This document shows, in pieces, positions 58,095 to 64,000 of a stretch of 64,000 nt of DNA. Source of the stretch: Ricordea florida (Eukaryota; Cnidaria; Anthozoa; Corallimorpharia; Ricordeidae); the NCBI GenBank assembly GCA_949710005.1, contig OX453286.1:4363701-4427700 (forward strand), given 5' to 3'. How positions within the stretch are numbered: the first letter of the stretch is position 1; every line of letters starts with the position of its first letter. Below the pieces are notes generated by a model, which ran no database searches, was not told the origin of the DNA, and saw only the letters and a program-made list of their open reading frames with translations. The translations under genes and the position numbers were made by a program.

Positions 58095-58350
58095 TCGACT
58101 TGTCGGCCGACAATCAGACAACCACTCTCGGTCGACATATCGACCGACACTCGAACGATGTATCGGTCGACATATCGACCGACACTAGACCGATATATCG
58201 GCCGATATGTCGACCGCCAAATCCCGGTCGAGTGTCGGTCGAGTGTCGGTCGATACATCGGTCGAGTGTCGGTCGATATGTCGACCGATACGTCGACCGA
58301 TACATCGGTCGAGTGTCGGTCGATATGTCGATCGATATGTCGGTCGAGGG
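58095..58350. repeat. CpG-rich TCGGTCGATA satellite
   Basis: Irregular array of GTCGGTCGATATGTCGACCG-type units of ~20-24 bp, dense in CGATCG/TCGACCGA palindromes; reads as repeated DIST/RYRPI-type peptides in every frame. Very high CpG compared with the rest of the window. Confidence 0.8.
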
Positions 58351-58635
58351 GTGCACAAAATACACATGATCCGGTCTAACTGGCCCATGAATTGGAATAT
58401 TAACCTCAGATGCTTGTGTAGATCCAAGAACATTTATAAGTTCTGTTTTACGCATCTTGGCATAGCCTTTTGCACCAAGTTTCTTGGCTATGATTCTTAA
58501 TACCCTCACTGTTAAATTCTCAGGTTGAACATCAGCTAGAACCTCGAGTAATTCAGCCTTTCTGAATTTACCATAACCCTTTACTCCAGCTTTTTTAGCG
58601 ATTGCTCTCAACTCTTTCACTGGTAAGTTCTCCAT
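58351..58635 (-). pseudogene. polB: PolB N-terminal fragment of A
   Basis: ATG 58635: two tandem SAP/Rho-N-like units, PVKELRAIAKKAGVKGYGKF at ~5 and LTVRVLRIIAKKLGAKGYAK at ~40, then VNIPIHGPVRP, which matches the ISVPILRPTKY step of PolB in B. Runs into the CpG-rich repeat at 58350. Confidence 0.75.
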
Positions 58636-58708
58636 ATTGAAATTATTTTAACAATTGCCAAGCCTTAAAACAATCACTAGCTCACCCAAACCCAAGTTTA
58701 AATTTTTA

Positions 58709-58739
58709 ACATTTGTAACGTGAGTCGCGTTACAAATGT
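58709..58739. terminator. TTTGTAACG palindrome, copy 4
   Basis: ACATTTGTAACGTGA and TCGCGTTACAAATGT arms, 15 bp after the 175-aa gene and before PolB. Confidence 0.55.
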
Positions 58740-58754
58740 ATATATATTATAATA

Positions 58755-59282
58755 TTACCATGATATACCCCAGCGCTCTTTCAAATACTTCAACTCCTCC
58801 ACATCAAGGCACCATTCAAGTATCCTAGTTGGATGCCATGCTATAGGCATTAACTCTTCCCACAAATCCTTGTAAAAAGTCATCTTATGTATTCGCTTAA
58901 ATGGGTCAGTATGAATTTTAACCCTCAAAGTTAGAAAACTACACATTGTAGATTCATAAGGTATATATTCATAAGTATAATCATCAAAATTAAAACTAGA
59001 ATCCCATTCATAATGATTAAAATCATCGGTTATAAATACTTTTAACTTCTGGACAACCTCATCAGTTGATAATCCATTCAAATCAATATGTTCTAGTGAA
59101 ACAGTACAACTTCCACCTTCTTTCCATTCAAAACAATTTTCTAAATACTCAGTAAACTCGCGATAGGTAGAAATAAAACATAATAAATCTGGCCTTATTA
59201 ACTCAAAAAAATCTTGAATACCTAAATTATTTTTATTATAATAACTCATATCAACTATACGAAATTTATCAATGTCACTCAT
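58755..59282 (-). CDS. 175-aa AWHPxRxLDWC-motif protein, right end of A
   Basis: Intact. N-terminus MSDIDKFRIVDMSY; C-terminal module FYKDLWEELMPIAWHPTRIL followed by EWC and ELKYLKERWG. Starts at the inner edge of the terminal repeat, so its first eight codons recur at the left end. In A it is the terminal gene before PolB; in B the relative lies after the ATPase, and in C two lie near the right end. Confidence 0.7.
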   Translation of the reverse strand: MSDIDKFRIVDMSYYNKNNLGIQDFFELIRPDLLCFISTYREFTEYLENCFEWKEGGSCTVSLEHIDLNGLSTDEVVQKLKVFITDDFNHYEWDSSFNFDDYTYEYIPYESTMCSFLTLRVKIHTDPFKRIHKMTFYKDLWEELMPIAWHPTRILEWCLDVEELKYLKERWGISW

Positions 59283-59630
59283 TGTCTCTTTTACTCCAAA
59301 ATATACAAATTCCTCCCATGCTCAAACCAAACTTTCAATTTTAATACCACGCCCAGTATAAATGAATTCCATTCATACTTTTACGACGTGGCAACCAGCA
59401 ATTCTATAAGTGGATTTGATGTTTACTTTCTAGAGGCTCGTTTCTAACGTCGCTCAGGAATGTAATTACGTAAATGTAAATTACCACACCCTAATTTACA
59501 TAAAACCATTTTGAACCGGAAAATTAATGACCACGCCCAAAAACTGAACTGAAAAAAATATTTTGGCCTGGAAAAAAATATTTTGGCCTGAAAAAAAAAT
59601 TTGGCCCAGAATCCCCCGTTTACAACTACT
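59258..59630 (-). repeat. Right terminal inverted repeat of Polinton A
   Basis: Complement of 6955-7306 with mismatches and one ~20-bp duplication. Followed by GAAGC. Confidence 0.85.
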
Positions 59631-59635
59631 GAAGC

Positions 59636-60900
59636 CACGAAATTTCTCAGGATCGAATATGCATCCAGGGGTGTGACCCAACCTCGTTCCCAGAGCCCAA
59701 TGAGGTTGGGGTGTGACCCAATCCTGACCAATCACAATCACCCGTCCCAGACCATGCTCGTCTTGTCTTTCTGATTGGAGGTCAGTTTCTATAGCAACGG
59801 GTGTTAAATCATTGGTTTAAGCCACCTTGAGTCCATAATCTTCTAAATCTTCATCATCTCTCCCTTTAAACTGTATGCTGTGACTGAGGAGAACTTGGTG
59901 TGTGAGGATGTAAACTTTCGACAATTTCTGATCATTTGGGAGAAAAAAGCACATTATTCTATAATTACCTCCGCTAAGGAGGTTATGTTTCACGCCTGTC
60001 TGTTTGTTTGTCTGTCTGTTTGTCTGTCTGTTAATCGTTTTACACAAAAACTAATTAACGGATTTGCACCAAATTTGGTGGAAAGGTCGCAAATATACCC
60101 AGGATCAATCGATTAAAATTTGGGATTTATCCGGATTAAACTCCGGATCTCAGATCCAGATGAGTGTAATATCAGGTGTACATATGTGGCGGGGCGGAGG
60201 TATGCGCTCTACCGAGTGCCCTTCTAGTTCCGAACTGGCGTTGGTATTGTCAGTGAGATTCCAGATTCAGTTCCCTTCAGTTCCCATAGGCCGCGATTCC
60301 AATTTGACCATCGCCGGATTGCGAAAATGACAATGCACAAATTACTGCTACTCGATTTCAGTCGACTAGCCTTTCAAAATCCATCCCTTTTCTTAGGGGG
60401 TTTCCTGTCGGGGTTTTCGGCTCATGCTCGATGTAAAAACCTGTTACGACACAAGTCAGGACATAGAACAAAGAAAACAAAGGAAACAAAACAATAGAGA
60501 CTTGGAAAATAATATTGAAAAAAAAGAAACAAAAAAGAAAAACTTCACACGATTTTACACTGAAGTAAACCCGGGTTTTCCCTTGGTCTAAACCGTACTG
60601 CAAATACCAAGTTTGGAAGATCGCTGTTGTAACCAGAATCTCATCAACAACTTATTTGCGGCGGTTAAATATGTTTTGCAAGCACACGTTTCTAACCTTG
60701 CTAATTTGCATTAACCACATTTTCGAACTGAAATTCCAATTCGGATTTTTTTCTCGGAAACTAAAATCTGACGTCAGTGCACATGTATAAAATTGATTAT
60801 TACTTCCGTCACGCGCCGAAGGTTGAAGGGCGCGAGCTAAGGAATACTACAGAGCTAAGATTGCTGTTTTACCAGAAGCCACGAACGGTTTAAACTTCCT
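59636..60900. other. Right flank, repeats only
   Basis: 59969-60233 looks like a dispersed repeat: CCTCCGCTAAGGAGG palindrome, (TGTCTGTT)n tract, ending GGCGGAGGTATGCGCTCTAC. An inverted ACCCAACCTCGTT/GAGGTTGGGGTG pair is at 59672-59720. No gene recognised. Confidence 0.5.
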
Positions 60901-60903
60901 ATC

Positions 60904-60914
60904 ATGACCCCAAG
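60904..60914 (+). CDS. Candidate first coding exon of host gene
   Basis: ATGACCCCAAG is followed by a consensus donor GTAAGT at 60915. Joined to the acceptor at 61972, the reading frame continues directly into the exon at 61973 (AG+G, then ATG GAC). Only 11 coding bases, so support is the donor and frame. Confidence 0.35.
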
Positions 60915-61972
60915 GTAAGTCACTCATTATACAGTTCACTAGCCTTTCTGTTGTGCCGTTTCTTTTACAACTGGTGTCGTAAAGCTGCGGAGAATTCGAA
61001 AAACAAAAGCGATATTTCAATTCAACTAAAACGCAATAGGCTCTTTTAGTCCAGTGGAGCTTGCGACATAGAAAATTTCAGTACCATTTTATGTAGACAT
61101 TCACAAACATTCTAGGCTTAAATATAATCAACCTTAAGTATGCTGGGTATAAGTTGGAATGGCGTTTAATCGTGTTTTTGTCCTTCCTTCGTTTTAAAAT
61201 GACAATAAAATCGGTTATTCTAACTGAAATTAGCTTTCGTTTTCAGCAGAACGCTTCCATCACCCAAGCCATAAAAAAACAATGATTTTCTGTTATTCTG
61301 ATGATAACTTGTTCCGTGTTAGCGTAAAATAATTCCGTTATTTATTGGAACTTTCTTTGTAGTTGCTAAGTATGAACTTTATCGGTCGCGTATCGCATTA
61401 ACATTCTATGTCGATTTGCGCTTCAATGCGTCACGCATTCTCACATCGCGACTGGCTAACGCTCGAGAACTTACACTCTGTGACAACTGACATTATCAAC
61501 TTGTTTTAATAACTCCAACTTTTCTGGTCTTGTAACAAAGTTTTGCTCTCTTATGCAAGGAAAATTGCAAAAAGGTTTGCTCCCTGTGGCTCGCTGGTTT
61601 GCCCGGTCCAGAAATTCTCCATAGTCAGTCAAGTACATTTTATTATACGTTAGTGCGGAGAATTTGCTGTTAGAACAATTCAAATATACTTGAGTTGATA
61701 AGTTTTCAATTCTCACCAGGCAAACACAGACAAATTTATTGGGCTTCGTCACGCCCTCTTTCGTGGAACCCGTGACAAAGCCCAACTGGACGCCGGCTTT
61801 GTAGTCTCCCTTTTACTATACTTTGCAAGGGAGAGTTGAATTGTGGACAGTCTAGAGAATAACAGGGTTATCAGAACTCACCGTATCTTTTTTTGTAAAT
61901 AAATCTTACCATAGTTACATCTAAAATTGAAAGCTGTTCTGTCTCACATAATGTGACACTTTTGCAAAGCAG

Positions 61973-62391
61973 GATGGACAACTTGACCAAAATTTCACAG
62001 AACCTTCAAGAATTTTATAGTTCTTCCCGGGAGTTCTTACGCACGAACGGACTTCTTTCCCAAGAGTTTGAGGACAGATTAACGGTTTTGACCGCTGTAA
62101 AAAACGATTTGGAAAGCCTTGTGAAAACAGCACCCGAGGCAAGTGCAGTTGAAGAGGCGCCAACCGTCAAGAACCTCAACAACACATATGGTAAACTCAT
62201 TTTGGGGGACTACATTCCTATGACAAGTAAGATCGCAGCCTTGTCAAGTACACTCCAAGATATAGACGGTCTGGGCCCTCATATTCCCGAGGCGGTCCAG
62301 ATAAAAGTGGACGAAGTCAAAGGCTACCTAGAGAATATTGAAACAAAGATGGCGAGGGTGGACGACGCTGTTAGAAAAATGACAGAAAAGG
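61973..62391 (+). CDS. Host gene exon: helical/coiled-coil protein
   Basis: Acceptor TTTTGCAAAGCAG ends at 61972. From ATG 61974 about 139 codons (MDNLTKISQNLQEFYSSSRE..) are open, rich in heptad-like Leu/Ile with Lys/Glu. Ends ..AVRKMTEK at a donor GTTAGA (62392). The following in-frame codons to 62567 would be intron. Family not recognised. Confidence 0.55.
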
Positions 62392-63376
62392 TTAGAGCCA
62401 GTTGGATTCAAGTGTACAAAATTTCTTTCTCGGTTCTTAGGAGTATTAGCCGTGGGGAAAACGATTATAAGAAGAAAAATGATGGAAAACAGTTTTTTCT
62501 GTCTTTTTTTTGTCACCAAAATGACCATTTTTGCACTGAAAAATTGTCTCGGGACTGGGAACGATAGCCAAGGTTGTGATGTCAGTCTACTTGACTGTTT
62601 TGTTGATTCCACAGTGTGTTCAATTTTGTCTCGTGTATTTTCAATGAACTCTTCTTTAACGTTGATGGTTGGGCACCCAATTCCTCCTTGTTATAGACAT
62701 AGTTAATAGAGGGACTGGTTATGAAACCCTGGAGATTTCAAAAGCAATCACAATGTACTTGCAATAGATGTTGAATCGACCGTGACCCTGCGCAATCTTT
62801 TGTTTTTGTTTCGCATGTTATTACTTGTGAATATATTTGTCAAAACTTTTGATTGGTTATCCTACCGAAAAAAGTGTGTTTTTGTGCAGGTTCAAGGCCA
62901 AAAAAGCGAACAAAAACATGAAACAAAGAAATTTGTCGAGTTTCATAACCATGTCCATATATAAACTATGTTATAGAGTGGTGATGAATTTGCTAACTGC
63001 TTTGGCTTTGCTTTGCTAAAGAATCGGCGTAACTTTTTTAACCAATCAAGAGTCGGGACATTAGTCGCACGCGTTTTCCCGCTCTTAGTGCTGACATGTA
63101 TTTCCTCTGGCTTCTGATTGGTTCACTTTGCTGCATGTATCTGCTGTGATTGGTCAAAGAAATTACTTTGGTTTGTTGGTAGTTATTTAAAAACCGCTCT
63201 GTCAATGCACAGTAAAAAAACTCGTAAGATGATGATCCCCATAAAACGGATTGGCCTGCTCTTATGATTGATTGGCGTTGGGTTCCTGATCAGAGTAATT
63301 GTTTCGGTGTTGGTTCGGCAAAGTACAGTTAGCTAAACACCACTCTATCCGATGTTTCTCTTGTCCTACGTTACAG

Positions 63377-63601
63377 CTTAACAAAGCCTGTGAAAGCGGT
63401 TTGGAGTCGCCCACATGGTGCAAGGAACTGGAATGGAGCTGTATAAGGGTGAATTCTGAGTTAAAGACATGCACGCACTACGTGGAAGGGATTGAGGAAG
63501 TGCTGAGAATTATCAACACTGAAGCAAAGACAAAGTTGTTGACACTGTTTGTTCTTGGCGCTGTTGGGGTCGGTACTCTAACCACCACTATAGGAGGTTA
63601 G
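63377..63601 (+). CDS. Host gene exon: Cys-containing helix and membrane segment
   Basis: Acceptor CCTACGTTACAG ends at 63376. In phase 0 with the previous exon: LNKACESGLESPTWCKELEW.., then a hydrophobic segment LLTLFVLGAVGVGTLTTTIG. TAG at 63599-63601 may be the true stop, or GTTAGG at 63597 a donor to an exon beyond. The whole product would be a coiled-coil protein with a C-terminal membrane anchor. Confidence 0.5.
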   Translation, partial: LNKACESGLESPTWCKELEWSCIRVNSELKTCTHYVEGIEEVLRIINTEAKTKLLTLFVLGAVGVGTLTTTIGG

Positions 63602-64000
63602 GGACCGTTTATTTTTTACGAGGGAAGGGGGGGATGGTGGGATTAGGGGGGTCATGCGAAAAAAATTACGGAAAAGGGGGCGTCACGTGAAATATTTTAG
63701 CAGTACTTTGCTGTCATAGTGTTTTAATCCGAAATTGACTTCTCTTTCTTTTGACTGGGGGGGAAGGGGGTCGTGTGAAAATAATCAGCAAGCTGAGGAG
63801 GGTCATGCAATTCGTAAATGGTGCTTCTCGAATTACACCAGCCCCCCTCCTTCATAACAAATTAACTGTCCGTAAAAAGGAAAATAGATACTATCAGTAC
63901 CCAGTCGTTTTTCCGCCGAGTCCATTTTAAGTTCTCCAAGGCATTAGCATTTCTGAATATCAAAGTCACGAGAATTCATAAATTAAATTTTATATAGACA
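63602..64000. other. Right edge, no gene seen
   Basis: G-rich then A+T-rich sequence with no recognisable frame; presumably intron or 3' flank of the host gene. Confidence 0.4.

Larger units (their letters stand above)
56437..58350. other. Insertion/deletion region between two PolB fragments of A
   Basis: Replaces about 110 codons of PolB. It starts with a stretch rich in ATTATGCGA repeats (56437-56530), has a foldback at 56671-56731 (arms CCTTGTTCCCAGGGT and complement), a perfect 10-bp-stem hairpin at 57028-57059 (CAGGAGCCCA) and ends in the CpG-rich repeat at 58095-58350. No gene recognised. No target duplication found. Confidence 0.5.
6955..59630 (-). mobile_element. Polinton A, old, dead, multiply interrupted
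   Basis: Begins AGTAGTTGTAAACGG and ends with its complement, CCGTTTACAACTACT. The flanks carry GAAGC at 6950-6954 and 59631-59635, a 5-bp duplication; the sixth base differs. Genes run mainly on the minus strand, from the right end leftward: 175-aa protein, PolB remnants, then (after a deletion) small virion-module genes, with a SLOG gene and a short DNA-binding-type ORF at the left end. It contains Polintons B and C, a CACTA-ended transposon with a LINE, a TIR element and a further insertion. With those removed roughly 10 kb of A remains. It lacks integrase, capsid, ATPase and polymerase catalytic parts, so it cannot be autonomous. Confidence 0.85.

Noticed and set aside
58023..58379. Long repetitive frames (RYIDRHS-type) over the CpG-rich array
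   Set aside because: All frames of such a palindromic repeat stay open; the peptides are by-products of the repeat.
60000..60040. Telomere- or origin-like repeat
   Set aside because: TGTCTGTT/TGTTTG is a simple tract inside a dispersed repeat and does not match animal telomere sequence.

Overview
The window looks like a piece of an animal genome, most likely a cnidarian such as a coral or sea anemone. It carries metazoan-type splice sites, a CR1/L2-type LINE with a PHD finger, a Penelope-like reverse transcriptase fragment, cut-and-paste DNA transposons and, above all, protein-primed-polymerase Polinton (Maverick, adintovirus-like) elements. The species is an inference from element types only.

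Layout. (1) 1-6949 is host or repeat DNA: an integrase-core gene cut by the left edge (2-1354), a frameshifted minus-strand reading frame (1914-2467), small hairpins, and a ~106-bp minisatellite whose array surrounds a plausible minus-strand exon. (2) 6955-59630 is one old, dead Polinton, 'A', bounded by inverted repeats and a 5-bp duplication (GAAGC). Nearly all its genes run on the minus strand. One deletion removed most of its polymerase plus the integrase, capsid and ATPase genes. (3) A has been hit at least four times: by a second Polinton 'B' (9825-25495, TSD TAGGG), by a CACTA-ended DNA transposon (25831-34060, TSD TAAG) that itself holds a LINE with a duplicated promoter-like unit, by a short TIR element with a Penelope-like fragment (34936-36249, TSD GTACATGG), and by a third Polinton 'C' (38671-54128, TSD CTTCT). 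A fifth, boundary-poor insertion/deletion lies at 56437-58350. (4) 59640-64000 is flanking DNA with a dispersed repeat and a host gene of at least three exons (coiled coil plus membrane segment).

The three Polintons share a gene kit: PolB, an integrase facing it, then a plus-oriented (in B and C) virion module of capsid protein, packaging ATPase and small membrane or coiled-coil proteins, and a terminal Cys/His-repeat protein. B has a nonsense codon, a frameshift and a fusion deletion. C appears intact: all its reading frames are open and its 324-bp terminal repeats look identical, so it is a young insertion.

Unusual points: B carries a TFIIB-like transcription factor gene; A carries an intact SLOG-family gene; the terminal repeats of B and C contain the first codons of two different proteins, so PolB and the Cys/His-repeat protein begin with the same domain; C has a repeated TYTAAAGAT motif about 22-30 nt before virion-module start codons; and intergenic hairpins recur at matching places in A and B. 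Together these suggest the elements bring their own promoter and 3'-end signals.
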